A DNA stretch of 64,000 bases from the NCBI GenBank assembly GCA_951813545.1, contig OX638352.1, forward strand, positions 3,426,835-3,490,834, read 5' to 3'. Within the stretch, counting starts at the first letter, position 1. Each line of letters begins with the position of its first letter. The notes below the pieces were generated by a model. That model did no database searches. It saw only the letters and a list, made by a program, of their open reading frames with translations, and was not told the DNA's origin. Positions 1 to 9,465 of this stretch are shown piece by piece. The translations under genes were made by a program, and so were the position numbers. Source of the stretch: an uncultured Poribacteria bacterium (GTDB lineage: Bacteria; Poribacteria; WGA-4E; WGA-3G).

Positions 1-1610
1 AACTTCTGCCTCGCGACACAAATGCGCTTATCAAATTGGGGTTGGCTTCACACAAAGCAGGCGATGCAGATGCTATAAACCTCCCGGCAAAGCGTGCTTT
101 CTACGAACAGTCGGTTGAAGCCTATCGAACTGCCCTTGAAATTCAACCGCACAACGTAGAAGCACTTAATAACTTAGGGCTTGCCTATCAGGAATTAGGT
201 CGCTTTGACGAAGCGATTGCAGTATATGAGGAAGGATTGACACTTAGTCCAGACCTGCCCCAGCTGCATGCCAATCTCGCTATCGCCCGTGATTTACAGG
301 TTGGAATTTACTCGCTTGCCGCGTATCAGCACTATCAGGTAGGAACACGTGCGAAGCGTGCAGGACGGACAGAAGCGGCAATAGCCGCATGGAACCAAGC
401 CATTGCCGAAAGCCCGAAGTATCTACAAGCACATCTTCAATTAGCTGAACTCTATTTTGAAAGAGCGGAATATGCGTCTGCAATTCGCACTTACCTTTCG
501 GCAATCACCTTGGTCTCCGAAAGTGAACCTTCCCAGCGAGCAGGCATAGCAGATATCTTCTATAATCTCGGCAATAGTTATTTATACGCACAGCAATTGG
601 AATCAGCAGTTTCCGCCTATCAACAAGCAGTAGACCTGAATCCTGAAATGGTGAGTGCTTGGGCAAATATGGGGACGGTGCTGCTTGAAATGGAAAGGTT
701 TGATGCCGCTATTGCGGCATGTCAGTCAGCGTTAAAAGCAAATACCGCTGTGCTTTCCTCTGGGAAAAACGCGCCTATTTCACCATCCGAATTAAGTGCA
801 ATTGAATTTACGCACAACACTGCCCAAAATATTAAAGACGGTGAATACACGATGCAGGCTTATCGTATATGGAGACAAGGGGTTTCAGCGAGAAACCGTG
901 GAGATATACCAACTGCGCTTAAATTGTGGGAGCAAGCAGTCGCACTGAGTCCACGTTACGCAATGGTGCATGAAAACTTAGCATGGGTATACTTCAATTT
1001 AAAGCGATTCGAGGATGCAATCCAATCATGCAAGACCGTTCAAACAATTCGTCCCAGTCCACAGGTTGCCCAGTTGTTGACATTCGCCAGCGAACTTAAA
1101 GCAGGAAAATATTCGTTTGAAACCTATCAACTGTGGGAGCAAGGACGACGTGCGAGCGCAGCAGGTAATCTGGAAGAGGCAGTTACGCTGCTCTTGAGGG
1201 CAATTGAGACAGGTCCTGAGTTTGCATCTGCATACAACACGTTAGCGTGGCTTTACGCTGATAAATTAGGGACGAACTTAGGCGAAGCAGAAAGGTTAGC
1301 AAGACGCGCACACGAACTTGCCCCGGACGCTACACATATTTACGATACGCTTGGATGGATACTGCATAAACAGGGACGACACATAGAAGCCCTTAATGCC
1401 ATCAAACAGGCACTTGAACGGACGCCAAACAATGCCGAATACTTATACCATGCCAGTTTAGCGGCGATGGAAATCGGGCAACCTTCTCAAGCTTTGAAAT
1501 ACCTTGCGGAAGCCATCGCACTTGACAAGCGATTCATACGGCAGGCACAAACCCAGAGTGAATTCGATTCTATCCGTTTCACGCCGGCATTCCGAAACAT
1601 CTTCCCGTAA
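1..1610 (+). CDS. TPR-repeat protein, 5' end outside the window
   Basis: The frame is already open at base 1 (reading LLPRDTNALIKLG) and ends at TAA 1608-1610, so the true start lies upstream; the first in-window start codon (TTG at 36) is probably internal. At least ten tetratricopeptide helices pairs are visible, for example ALNNLGLAYQELGRFDEA and WANMGTVLLEMERFDAA. They fall into larger modules that each open with a similar block: YSLAAYQHYQVG, YTMQAYRIWRQG and YSFETYQLWEQG. TPR arrays are protein-protein scaffolds; no catalytic domain is visible. The gene converges on the type II secretion operon, so a shared job is not implied. The partner and cellular role are unknown. Confidence 0.9.
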   Translation, partial: LLPRDTNALIKLGLASHKAGDADAINLPAKRAFYEQSVEAYRTALEIQPHNVEALNNLGLAYQELGRFDEAIAVYEEGLTLSPDLPQLHANLAIARDLQVGIYSLAAYQHYQVGTRAKRAGRTEAAIAAWNQAIAESPKYLQAHLQLAELYFERAEYASAIRTYLSAITLVSESEPSQRAGIADIFYNLGNSYLYAQQLESAVSAYQQAVDLNPEMVSAWANMGTVLLEMERFDAAIAACQSALKANTAVLSSGKNAPISPSELSAIEFTHNTAQNIKDGEYTMQAYRIWRQGVSARNRGDIPTALKLWEQAVALSPRYAMVHENLAWVYFNLKRFEDAIQSCKTVQTIRPSPQVAQLLTFASELKAGKYSFETYQLWEQGRRASAAGNLEEAVTLLLRAIETGPEFASAYNTLAWLYADKLGTNLGEAERLARRAHELAPDATHIYDTLGWILHKQGRHIEALNAIKQALERTPNNAEYLYHASLAAMEIGQPSQALKYLAEAIALDKRFIRQAQTQSEFDSIRFTPAFRNIFP

Positions 1611-1656
1611 CGGCAATCCCGAATTTCCAAATCTTGCTACTGTACTTTCGCAACGT

Positions 1657-4587
1657 TTATTCTTTTGGAGTTTCTTCTTCCATTCGGGTAGTTCCATTAC
1701 TCCGCCAATTATCCGTTTTCTCTTTGAGTTTCTCGCGGTCCTCAGGGTTCTTTATATCTAAAATGTGCGGCGTAATAATGATAACAATCTCGGTGTCCTC
1801 GATGGCAGTTTCGGTGTTTTTGAAGAGCCGACCGATCAACGGAATATCGCCCAAAATCGGGAGTTTATTCTCCACCTGTTTCTGTTTCTTACGGATAATG
1901 CCGCCGACAACAACTTGTTGTCCGTCTTCAACATCAATATAGGCACTGATCGAATTATCATCGGTAATAGGTGCGTTGAAGTCGGTAAACTCAATGAAGT
2001 TACTGGCACTGATGTTTGTGATATCCAACCCGATGGTGCGCTTGCCATCCTCACCTACTTGTGATTTGGCAATGTAAGGCGTGAGCGAGATGTTGATGCC
2101 CACAGGCGGATCGATGAAGTCGTAGTTGAAAAGCGGTTGGGAAACGGTCTCCCCCAAGATACTCGTGGTATCAACGCTCTGGAGATAGGGGATACGTCTA
2201 CCGCTACTCCACGTGGCAGCTCTGGAATCTCGTGTCATAAATGAAGGTGTTGAGAGGGTTTGCACCTTGTTCTCACGCATAAGCGTGTGGAGGAGTGCCA
2301 TATATTCCTTGGTTGCTAAGCCAATGTTAAACCCTGAGATTTCCTGTTCAAGTCCGAGTTGTGCGTCGAGTTCCCCGACAAGCGGGTTTCCGGGTCTCGG
2401 AGACACACCGAAAATTTTATTCTCCTGTGCAGTGAGTTCAATACCGAGTTTAGTGGTCTCGTCGAGGGTGACTTCAAGGATTTGAATGTCGATCCAGACC
2501 TGACCTCGGACAAAGTCTAACTGATCAATGAGTGCTTTGACTTGGGGAAGATATCGTTGCTGTGTCGTGATAATCAAGGAATTCGTGTCGGGATCGGCAA
2601 AAACGGTAACTTTTCCACGTAAAGAATTGATGTCTTGCTGTTGCTGCCTTCCGCCAGAAGCAAAGAACGCTCTAAAACTGAATCCGCCCTCGTCCTCACC
2701 TGCCCAAACCTGCTCGAGTACTAACTGGAGCTGCTCAGCACTGCCATACTCAAGGCGAATTGCCCTCGTAACTTCCTTCTGTCCTTCCGGCGTAGGGACA
2801 TCCATGGAGTCGATAAACTCCGTGATGAGCTCGAAGTTACGTTGTGTGGCAGTTGAAACGATGATAGCATTAAGCGTGGGATATGCTTCAGCAGTGACGT
2901 TACCCGCCAATGAACCTTGTGTTTGATTGCGCTGCCGCTCAGCGAGGAAAAAGAAGAAGTTCCCACTGTTGTTGGAGCTACCTTGGTAGACGTTGTTGAT
3001 GACAGCGGCAACGTTCTCTGCATCAGCGTATTGCAGTTTATACATGCGGGTGCCCCATTCCTGGTCGGGCATGTTGACATCAAGTCTTTTAATGAGGGCA
3101 TCAATGGTTTCAAAGTTCTGTGCGCTCGTTGAGATGAGGATAGCGTTGAGGCGTATGTCCGCAACGAGATGAACCTCGCCTTGGACCCCGAAACCCCCGC
3201 TTTCAGTCGGTTCCCGGTCTCGGCGGCGCCACCACGGGAGGCCCCTGTCTGATCCAGCACTGCCACCTTCAAAGAGGTCTTGTAGACTCGGGACAAGGGT
3301 TTCAGCATCAGCAAACTTAAGAAAATAGAGTCTAATTTCTTCTTGCGTTTGCTCCTGGTCAAGTTCGTTGATTACCTTTTCAACGATAGAAAAGTTTCGC
3401 GGATCGGAGGAGACAACGATAACGTTAAGTCGTTCGTTGGAAGAGACGTTGACGGTGCCAACGATACCTTCTTGGTCAAGTCCCTGTTCGCGTCGCCAGT
3501 TCGTTAATTTCGCGCGATCCCAAGCATCCATTCTGCGGCGGTTGTTTCCACTCTCACCGGTGAGTACTTCCTGGAGGGTTGTTGCGACATCCTCGGCAGC
3601 TGCGTATTGAAGTCGGAAAGTACGAATCTGGATTTGTGCGGTGGGTGAGACATCAAGGTCCTTGATGATCTCTTGGAGGAAAACCAAGTTTGCTTCAGAG
3701 GCTTTGAGGACGAGTGAATTTGAGCTGGCATCGGCAATAATTTTGATTTCTCCTTGAAGGACCTCGTAGCCGGTGCCATCCTCTTTCATTTGGGCTGCTG
3801 CGGCTTTTGCCTGTTCGGCATCGCCACCGAGTCTCCCGCGTTGTCCTTTGGCTTCGCCCTCCCCTTCAGCCTGTTGAAAAACATTTGTGAGCGTCTGCGC
3901 CAACGACGCGGCATCAGCGTAAACGAGAGGGACGATGAGAATCTTTAAAGGGAAGCGTTCACCTTCATCTGCGATCTGAAGGATAGCGACAATTCGGCGT
4001 ATATTGGAGGCTACATCGGTGATGACAAGCGCATTTGTAGCACTATCTGCGAAGATATTCGCCTGTTTATTCAGCAGCGGTTTCAACCGTTCTACCTGTT
4101 CCGAGGCAACGACGGTATCCAATTGAATGATATAAGTTTGGATTTCGTCAGTCATATCAACGCGCTCGGGGTTAGGTGGAATGCTTTTAACAACGCCTTT
4201 TGTAGCCATCGCGCGCGCAAAAGTTGTGACAAGAAGTGTACTATCTGTTCGAATGAGCGTGAGATCATATTGTGTCAGGACGGTTTTGATTTTCTCAATG
4301 ACTTCTTCGAGTGTTACGTTTCTGAGATTAATGAGTGAGAATCTTTTATCTTTAATGTCCTCTTCACTCGCGATGATAGTGAGGTCAGCCTCTCGCGAAA
4401 GCCATTCAAAGAGTCCTTTAAGTTCTTGGCTTGTAAAGTTAAAGTCGAAACGGATTGCGCGTCCTTGTTCATCAGTTTCAGCGACCCGCATCTCAGGCTG
4501 CTGACCCTGCGCGTAGAGCTCAACAAGCCCAACGACGAGCAATCCCAAACAAAGTAGTGAAATAAATGAGAGCGTTCTTCTTCGCAT
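1657..4587 (-). CDS. gspD: Type II secretion secretin GspD, long form
   Basis: Outer-membrane channel of the type II secretion system. An N-terminal signal peptide is followed by an N0 domain (about residues 40-115), then several repeats of the secretin N1 type marked by LQYAAAEDVA, LKFADAETLV, LQYADAENVA and LEYGSAEQLQ. The C-terminal quarter is the secretin barrel domain, with VEDGQQVVVGGI and LPILGDIPLIGRLF. At 976 residues it is much longer than the usual 650-700, because of extra N-type modules and a charged linker near residues 245-270. A TTG at 4596 is possible, but ATG 4587 lies 9 bases after an AAGGA and is preferred. It is the last gene of the operon, downstream of the gspM-like gene and an array of heptamer repeats. 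Confidence 0.93.
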   Translation of the reverse strand: MRRRTLSFISLLCLGLLVVGLVELYAQGQQPEMRVAETDEQGRAIRFDFNFTSQELKGLFEWLSREADLTIIASEEDIKDKRFSLINLRNVTLEEVIEKIKTVLTQYDLTLIRTDSTLLVTTFARAMATKGVVKSIPPNPERVDMTDEIQTYIIQLDTVVASEQVERLKPLLNKQANIFADSATNALVITDVASNIRRIVAILQIADEGERFPLKILIVPLVYADAASLAQTLTNVFQQAEGEGEAKGQRGRLGGDAEQAKAAAAQMKEDGTGYEVLQGEIKIIADASSNSLVLKASEANLVFLQEIIKDLDVSPTAQIQIRTFRLQYAAAEDVATTLQEVLTGESGNNRRRMDAWDRAKLTNWRREQGLDQEGIVGTVNVSSNERLNVIVVSSDPRNFSIVEKVINELDQEQTQEEIRLYFLKFADAETLVPSLQDLFEGGSAGSDRGLPWWRRRDREPTESGGFGVQGEVHLVADIRLNAILISTSAQNFETIDALIKRLDVNMPDQEWGTRMYKLQYADAENVAAVINNVYQGSSNNSGNFFFFLAERQRNQTQGSLAGNVTAEAYPTLNAIIVSTATQRNFELITEFIDSMDVPTPEGQKEVTRAIRLEYGSAEQLQLVLEQVWAGEDEGGFSFRAFFASGGRQQQQDINSLRGKVTVFADPDTNSLIITTQQRYLPQVKALIDQLDFVRGQVWIDIQILEVTLDETTKLGIELTAQENKIFGVSPRPGNPLVGELDAQLGLEQEISGFNIGLATKEYMALLHTLMRENKVQTLSTPSFMTRDSRAATWSSGRRIPYLQSVDTTSILGETVSQPLFNYDFIDPPVGINISLTPYIAKSQVGEDGKRTIGLDITNISASNFIEFTDFNAPITDDNSISAYIDVEDGQQVVVGGIIRKKQKQVENKLPILGDIPLIGRLFKNTETAIEDTEIVIIITPHILDIKNPEDREKLKEKTDNWRSNGTTRMEEETPKE

Positions 4588-4605
4588 AACATCCAATCCT
4601 TTTTA

Positions 4606-4780
4606 GTTATCAGTGGTCGGTTTTCGGTTATTAGTCATCAGTTATCAGAAGAAGGGTTGTCAGTTGTCGGTTTTCAGTTAAGAAACCTTGTGGCAGTGAC
4701 CATAACGGTTACCTGTACAACAAACCTCTTTAACCGATGACCGATAACCATAACTCCGACAACTATTCCTCTGACGACTC
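4606..4780. repeat. Degenerate heptamer arrays between gspM-like gene and gspD
   Basis: From 4606 to 4683 the sequence can be cut into consecutive 7-mers of the form GTTNTCR (GTTATCA, GTGGTCG, GTTTTCG, GTTATTA, GTCATCA, GTTATCA, then GTTGTCA, GTTGTCG, GTTTTCA). From about 4734 to 4780 the same units run in the opposite orientation (ACCGATGACCGATAACC), so the pair could fold back. Similar units occur at 7550-7629 and 25191-25220. They resemble the short tandemly repeated heptamers (STRR) of filamentous cyanobacteria; function unknown. Confidence 0.75.
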
Positions 4781-6067
4781 TTAAAATATTCGAGCGATGA
4801 GGAAGATATCCACATTCAAATTCGTTGCGCCACCAGCTTCAGAATTTCGTCCGCGCCCGGCAGGGCGCTCTGCTGTCTGCTTATCGGCGGAGATCCGTAA
4901 ATCGCGCACCGTGAGCCATTTGGCACTTGTTTCAATGAGATGGTTTAAGTTTACCAGTTTTTCGAGATCTGTTTTGAATTTCATTTCAACAGTGTAGTGT
5001 TCGGTTTGATACGTTAGTGGGGCTAAAGCGAGCTGCTCTAAAAGTTTTGCGCGATGCTGCTGAATCTGTTCAATATATTTGACAAGCGCATATTGGAGTT
5101 TGCCTATATCTAACGATTCGTCGGCATAGATGTCCGGTGCTTGTGTGAGAAGCTCCAACAGGATACTATCCTTTCGTAATTGGATTTCGACGGTAGCGGG
5201 CTTTGCACCGATACCGAAGATACCGGGTGTGGCGGCAGTTCTGATTTTATGAACCTGTGTTTCAAAGAAGTCTTGTCTGGAATCTGCTGCACCTCGAAGC
5301 TGCCTCGTCAGCATGCCTTTGATAACGCCTGCGAGCTTAATTCGGAGCGAGGTTGGTATTACCTCTGGAAGCGAAGCGAATTCCCACTCCGCCGCAGCGT
5401 CTGCCGGATACATCCCGTCCTCCTTATTACTCGCGAGTTCTACTTTTTTTGTTGATGGATCCGTCTCAGACATTGAACCGTCTGTTTTATCTGATTCGGT
5501 ATCTGTTTCATCTTCTGTCCCTGACAACCACGCATCCATTAGCGCATTGTATGCGTCGTCTTCCTCCTCCTGTTCAATTATTTCTGTGAGTTCCGCTTCC
5601 TCTGCCACTACATGCTTGAGATAGAGATAGAGCACAAGATTTGCTCGGTTCTCCACCGTTAGTTTTTGGGTCTGTTTGGCGGTTCCAGGTTTCGTCAGAA
5701 GTTGATAATTCTGCTGAATGCCGGCACGCCTGACAAGCGCATCAATACGAGATCTAATGACGGTCTCTGGAAGTTCAGCATCAAAGAGTGTAGCGATGCG
5801 TTGTGTCCCCGCGCGTGCCTGCTGATTCGATTCTGGTGCTAACCCGGTCTCTTTGTAAATCTCGGATTCGATAGGTTTGAGCACTTCGGCAACATGTACC
5901 AAATCTTCAGTTTTTAACAACTGCTCCTGTTTCGCTTTGGTGTCTTGATTCGCAAATAAGCGATAAAAGGCGGGGCCTCCCTGTATCGCGAGCAAAATCA
6001 GAAACAATCCACCTAAAATACCGAGTAAGACTCGACTCCGTGGTGTTAATTGGAGATCCAGTTCCAT
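4781..6067 (-). CDS. GspM-like inner-membrane platform protein
   Basis: 428 residues with one membrane segment near residues 13-33 (LLGILGGLFLILLAIQG), a periplasmic region rich in coiled-coil-like charge patterns, an acidic linker near 195-220, and a C-terminal section ending FLIARIF. This topology and the position between the gspL-like gene and gspD match GspM, the small platform protein that partners GspL; direct motif support is weak because GspM families diverge strongly. It is longer than typical GspM (about 160-200). A GAGG lies 8 bases before the ATG. The upstream spacer to gspL is now occupied by an IS4-family element, which may reduce its expression. Confidence 0.6.
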   Translation of the reverse strand: MELDLQLTPRSRVLLGILGGLFLILLAIQGGPAFYRLFANQDTKAKQEQLLKTEDLVHVAEVLKPIESEIYKETGLAPESNQQARAGTQRIATLFDAELPETVIRSRIDALVRRAGIQQNYQLLTKPGTAKQTQKLTVENRANLVLYLYLKHVVAEEAELTEIIEQEEEDDAYNALMDAWLSGTEDETDTESDKTDGSMSETDPSTKKVELASNKEDGMYPADAAAEWEFASLPEVIPTSLRIKLAGVIKGMLTRQLRGAADSRQDFFETQVHKIRTAATPGIFGIGAKPATVEIQLRKDSILLELLTQAPDIYADESLDIGKLQYALVKYIEQIQQHRAKLLEQLALAPLTYQTEHYTVEMKFKTDLEKLVNLNHLIETSAKWLTVRDLRISADKQTAERPAGRGRNSEAGGATNLNVDIFLIARIF

Positions 6068-6112
6068 AAGTCAATCCTCTTGAAACTCAAAACCGTCATC
6101 TGGCTAAGAGTA

Positions 6113-6134
6113 GGGCGCGCCTGAGAAGCACACC
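6113..6134. repeat. Decayed palindrome related to the one at 39573
   Basis: GGCGCGC, loop CTGAGAA, then GCACACC: the same sequence as the perfect hairpin at 39573-39593 except for two changes in the right arm. It lies just outside the left target duplication of the IS4-family element. Looks like a small dispersed REP-like palindrome. Confidence 0.5.
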
Positions 6135-6144
6135 TTAATAGTTA

Positions 6145-7540
6145 CTAAAGTTTGGACGATATTGTAAACTTATGCTGCCTTGTCGAAAGGCAGGGGTGTA
6201 TCCTCTTGAACACTGACATTAATATTCTGCGAGTTTGTTTTTTCATTGAACTTGGCAAAAAATGCGGCTATCGTCATTTGCGAACGGAGATAAGCGACCC
6301 GTAAACCTTGTGTGAGTTTTCCGGGGCGATACCAATGAATGCCGAGATGTTCACAGACCTCCTGAACACTTATCTGTTTTTGCGGTGCGTCGGGTGTTGA
6401 GAATATCAACTTTGTAAGACTTGCTGCGACGCAACTGAGTTGCACAAACCGATTGATGCTCTTGCGAGATTTCAGGCGATAAGCATCGAAGCCGAAGTGC
6501 TGTTTGGCATCTCGAAAGGCAGTTTCTATCTGCCACCTTTGTTGATAATACTCGATAATCTTCGGGATTTCAAGCGTCAAATCGGTTGTAAAGACGCAGA
6601 AATACCGATACGGTTCTGAGACTTTCGGGCGGTTTCGGATGACGACGAGTCGGACTTCAGCATCACACATCCGCGTCCGAACGACCTTTGAGGCAATCGA
6701 ATAACTTTTTGCGTTTATATCTATGTCGTTATATCGCAGTCGGCGAATATCGAGACGGTCTCCGTATTTCCGAGGGCGCCCGCGTTGGCGACGTTTTGGG
6801 GGTTTCGGTAAACGATAGAAAACCGCATTAGATTTCGCACGACATAAGATATGATGTCCGAAACGCAATGCCATTGTAAACACTTTTCGCCGTGCGAAGC
6901 CACGGTCAAAGATAATAAGGCCCGGCAGGATCTTTGAACAAATACGTTTCAACACCGCATCGCTTTTATCGCGGAGCGTCTGGGGAGTCATGAGTTTCAC
7001 CCAGACGGGGAATAGATGCCACTGTGTCGCCGTCTGACAAAGTAAACCTAACGCGCCAAACTCGTGTCCGTAATGAAACTTCGATTGATTCACGCCTCCC
7101 TTTTGATAACTGGAGTTGCGGAAAAAATGCAGACCCCATTGGAATTTGCCCGTCTTCAGAGCCTTCGTCTCATCATAGACATAAACCCAATCCCTAAAGC
7201 GGTGTTGGATGTGCCTGATGAGAACCGATGCGACAGCATCGGCACTCCATTGCCCCCGCGAAAGGAACTTCGGAAAGGACCAATACTTCGTCTCTGAACC
7301 ACTACATTGATAAACTTCCGTCAGCGTTCCACGCCCCCTATTGGCGATGAAGCCAAAGATAAACGCTTGGAAAAGCGAGAAGTTTTGTTGATTGAATAAA
7401 TGACGAAAATCCGATAGAATATCTCCTAAGCAGAAAAGGAGGTCCATTTTTACTGTCCTTTCAAAACAGGTGTGTTTATGAAAGGATACCTCTTTTTCTG
7501 CTTTTTCACACTAAAATTTTTAAAATTGTCCAAACTTTAG
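6145..7540 (-). mobile_element. IS4-family insertion sequence, complete with target duplication
   Basis: Terminal inverted repeats CTAAAGTTTGGAC face each other at 6145-6157 and 7528-7540, and similarity continues imperfectly for about ten further bases. They are flanked by the perfect direct repeat TAATAGTTA at 6136-6144 and 7541-7549, the target duplication. The 1396-bp element holds one intact transposase gene. Removing it and one duplication restores a short spacer between the gspL-like and gspM-like genes, so it is a late insertion into the secretion operon. Confidence 0.92.
6170..7447 (-). CDS. IS4-family DDE transposase
   Basis: 425 residues, intact. It cuts and joins the ends of the surrounding element. 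Candidate catalytic residues are D92 (YDETKALK), D181 (IIFDRGFARRK) and E308. The IS4-family YREK signature is exact: Y301-x2-R304-x3-E308-x6-K315. ATG 7447 has an AAAGGA 8 bases upstream. It is read in the same direction as the host operon, so operon read-through could continue across it into the gspM-like gene and gspD. No frameshift or internal stop is present, so it may be active. Confidence 0.93.
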   Translation of the reverse strand: MDLLFCLGDILSDFRHLFNQQNFSLFQAFIFGFIANRGRGTLTEVYQCSGSETKYWSFPKFLSRGQWSADAVASVLIRHIQHRFRDWVYVYDETKALKTGKFQWGLHFFRNSSYQKGGVNQSKFHYGHEFGALGLLCQTATQWHLFPVWVKLMTPQTLRDKSDAVLKRICSKILPGLIIFDRGFARRKVFTMALRFGHHILCRAKSNAVFYRLPKPPKRRQRGRPRKYGDRLDIRRLRYNDIDINAKSYSIASKVVRTRMCDAEVRLVVIRNRPKVSEPYRYFCVFTTDLTLEIPKIIEYYQQRWQIETAFRDAKQHFGFDAYRLKSRKSINRFVQLSCVAASLTKLIFSTPDAPQKQISVQEVCEHLGIHWYRPGKLTQGLRVAYLRSQMTIAAFFAKFNEKTNSQNINVSVQEDTPLPFDKAA

Positions 7541-7549
7541 TAATAGTTA

Positions 7550-7629
7550 CGAGTCATCAGTTAAAGAGCAACGAGCGTATGAAATGTTCCGTCTTTAACT
7601 GAAAACTGACAACTGGTAACTAATAACTG
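7550..7629. repeat. Heptamer repeats forming the 3' end of the gspL-like gene
   Basis: GTCATCAGTTAAAG (7553-7566) and, at about 7597-7629, the inverted series TGAAAAC TGACAAC TGGTAAC TAATAAC TG. The last unit supplies the final codons and stop (NSY-stop) of the gspL-like gene at 7620. Same family as the arrays at 4606-4780. Confidence 0.65.
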
Positions 7630-9401
7630 TTTTTTTCGTTTTTTTCTTTTTCAAGGGTTTCTTTGTTAGGCGGTGAAAGACGCAGTTCTGTATCCTCTGC
7701 TGATTCACCAATTGGTATTTCAGGCATTGGATAGCGTTTCTTGGCAAATGCCTTTATAGCGGATGCCGTTAGGTTACACCGCACCTGTACTTGGAAAATC
7801 TGTTTTCTATTTTGGGTAATCGTTGTGACTTCACCGGGGCGGACGTTAGTGAACACTCCTGAACGATCAAGTGCGCGCAAGAGCGTATTGATGGCATTGT
7901 GAGAAGCACTTTCCAAATTGAATGTAATGCGCGCTGTCGTTGGCTCGTGAAGGTTTATGATATTGAAATTGGTCCAAGCTACCTGTGTCCTATCCCCGAA
8001 CATCTCGCTGAGGGCGTACAAAACATCAAGTGGCGAGATATGATGTGCTAACATGTCAGTAAGTGCTAATTCTCTTCCAAGTTGCGCTTTCGCGGCAGCC
8101 ATCGGTTGTGCGTAATGTGCCAGCTGCGTTTCTACTGCTTCGCTTCTATGCTGTTGCGCGCGTTGAAGTGTATATCCGCCAAAAAGGATTCCACCGATCA
8201 ACAAGACTCCCAATCCAGCCGCAGCAAAAAGTTGACGCTGCCGTGTCGTTTGTGTGAGTGTTTCAGCTGCCTCTTGCGGTAACAAGGAAACTTGAGGTCC
8301 CGGTTGTAACGTACTGAGTCCAACGCCCAACGGAACAGCAAGGGTATCGCCCCACTCGTCAAGAACCGCTTCTATCCCCGGACGCACAGGGCGGATATCA
8401 ACACTTGCATGCTGCTGGAGCGCGTGAAGCGGATTCCATAATTGTGTCGAAATGTCAAGTTCCGCTTCACAAGCAGATGCGAGGTCCGGGACACGGGCAC
8501 CCTCACCACACAACCAGAGTTCGATTTCTCTTTCTACCAAGGAGATGTCTTGATATCCACCGGTCTCTTCCTCCGTTCCAAAACCATTCGATTCACGATG
8601 TGCGGTGGCAGCAGCAATAGAACGTCGAAGTTCCCCGATGAGTTGTGTTGTCCAAGTATATGTAGGAGCCTCGCTTGCAGAGATATGCTGCCTTTCCTGT
8701 GCTGCCGTTTCAATATCTATATCCAAGGCGCGACTCAGATGTTCAGAAAGGTGGATACTACCGAGACGGAAACTACGCGAAAACCGGAGCTTTTGACCCT
8801 GAATGAAACAAAAGTCTGTTTGCTCGGCACCTATATCAACAACGAACGTAGGCTTTGTGCATGCGCTATTGGCTGCGACTTCAGCAATGGCTATCATTGA
8901 CGGCGTGACTGCCGATGCAGAGACTCCAATCTGTTCAAGGAGATCCAAATAATCGGTAACTGTTGTCCGCCGCGTGGATATCAACTCTACAGAGGAAGTT
9001 TCTGAAGTCCGCTGCACATCGTGATATGTAAAGATTGCTTCTTCAATTCGGAACGGGAGTTCAGTTTCTGCAGCGATTGCGACGATACTGGCGAGCTGCT
9101 CATCGCCTGCAGCGGGCAAATTGGCTAAGCGTTTTGTATTCACTAAGAACCGCGGAAGGGCGACGGCAACTTCCGTTCTATCTCGGTTGAACAGCGAGCG
9201 GAGGTTCCGTTGCATCGGTGGGTCCCCTAAAGACTCCCAGAGATGTTTCACTGATTCGGCTACTTGCTGCCGGTCATCTTTGTCTGGATACGTCACAACA
9301 CTTGCATTGATGAGATGCACAGCAGCAGATGATTGCTCGAGTTGAACCATTTTGGCTGTGTTTGTGCCGAGGTCTATCGCTACGACTTGATTTTTTGCCA
9401 T
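7620..9401 (-). CDS. GspL/PilM-PilN-type fused platform protein
   Basis: 593 residues. The N-terminal half is an actin-like ATPase fold of the PilM/GspL type: phosphate-1 loop AIDLGTNTAKMVQLE near residues 8-22 and a second VVDIGAEQTDFCF near 190. One membrane segment lies near residues 388-412, followed by a PilN/GspL-like periplasmic domain. In type II secretion GspL recruits the ATPase GspE to the inner membrane and pairs with GspM. It sits between gspK and the gspM-like gene, the usual place. The C-terminal tail is lysine- and glutamate-rich and ends inside a heptamer repeat array. An alternative name is a PilM-PilN fusion; the secretion operon favours GspL. Confidence 0.82.
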   Translation of the reverse strand: MAKNQVVAIDLGTNTAKMVQLEQSSAAVHLINASVVTYPDKDDRQQVAESVKHLWESLGDPPMQRNLRSLFNRDRTEVAVALPRFLVNTKRLANLPAAGDEQLASIVAIAAETELPFRIEEAIFTYHDVQRTSETSSVELISTRRTTVTDYLDLLEQIGVSASAVTPSMIAIAEVAANSACTKPTFVVDIGAEQTDFCFIQGQKLRFSRSFRLGSIHLSEHLSRALDIDIETAAQERQHISASEAPTYTWTTQLIGELRRSIAAATAHRESNGFGTEEETGGYQDISLVEREIELWLCGEGARVPDLASACEAELDISTQLWNPLHALQQHASVDIRPVRPGIEAVLDEWGDTLAVPLGVGLSTLQPGPQVSLLPQEAAETLTQTTRQRQLFAAAGLGVLLIGGILFGGYTLQRAQQHRSEAVETQLAHYAQPMAAAKAQLGRELALTDMLAHHISPLDVLYALSEMFGDRTQVAWTNFNIINLHEPTTARITFNLESASHNAINTLLRALDRSGVFTNVRPGEVTTITQNRKQIFQVQVRCNLTASAIKAFAKKRYPMPEIPIGESAEDTELRLSPPNKETLEKEKNEKNSY

Positions 9402-9465
9402 TTTTTATCCCTGCGCCAGCACCCGATCGCGATCTGAAACCGTGACTCCGGGAGACCGAATTTAT

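Noticed and set aside
4606..4780. CRISPR array
   Set aside because: The repeats are 7 bases long and contiguous, with no spacers and no cas genes in the window.
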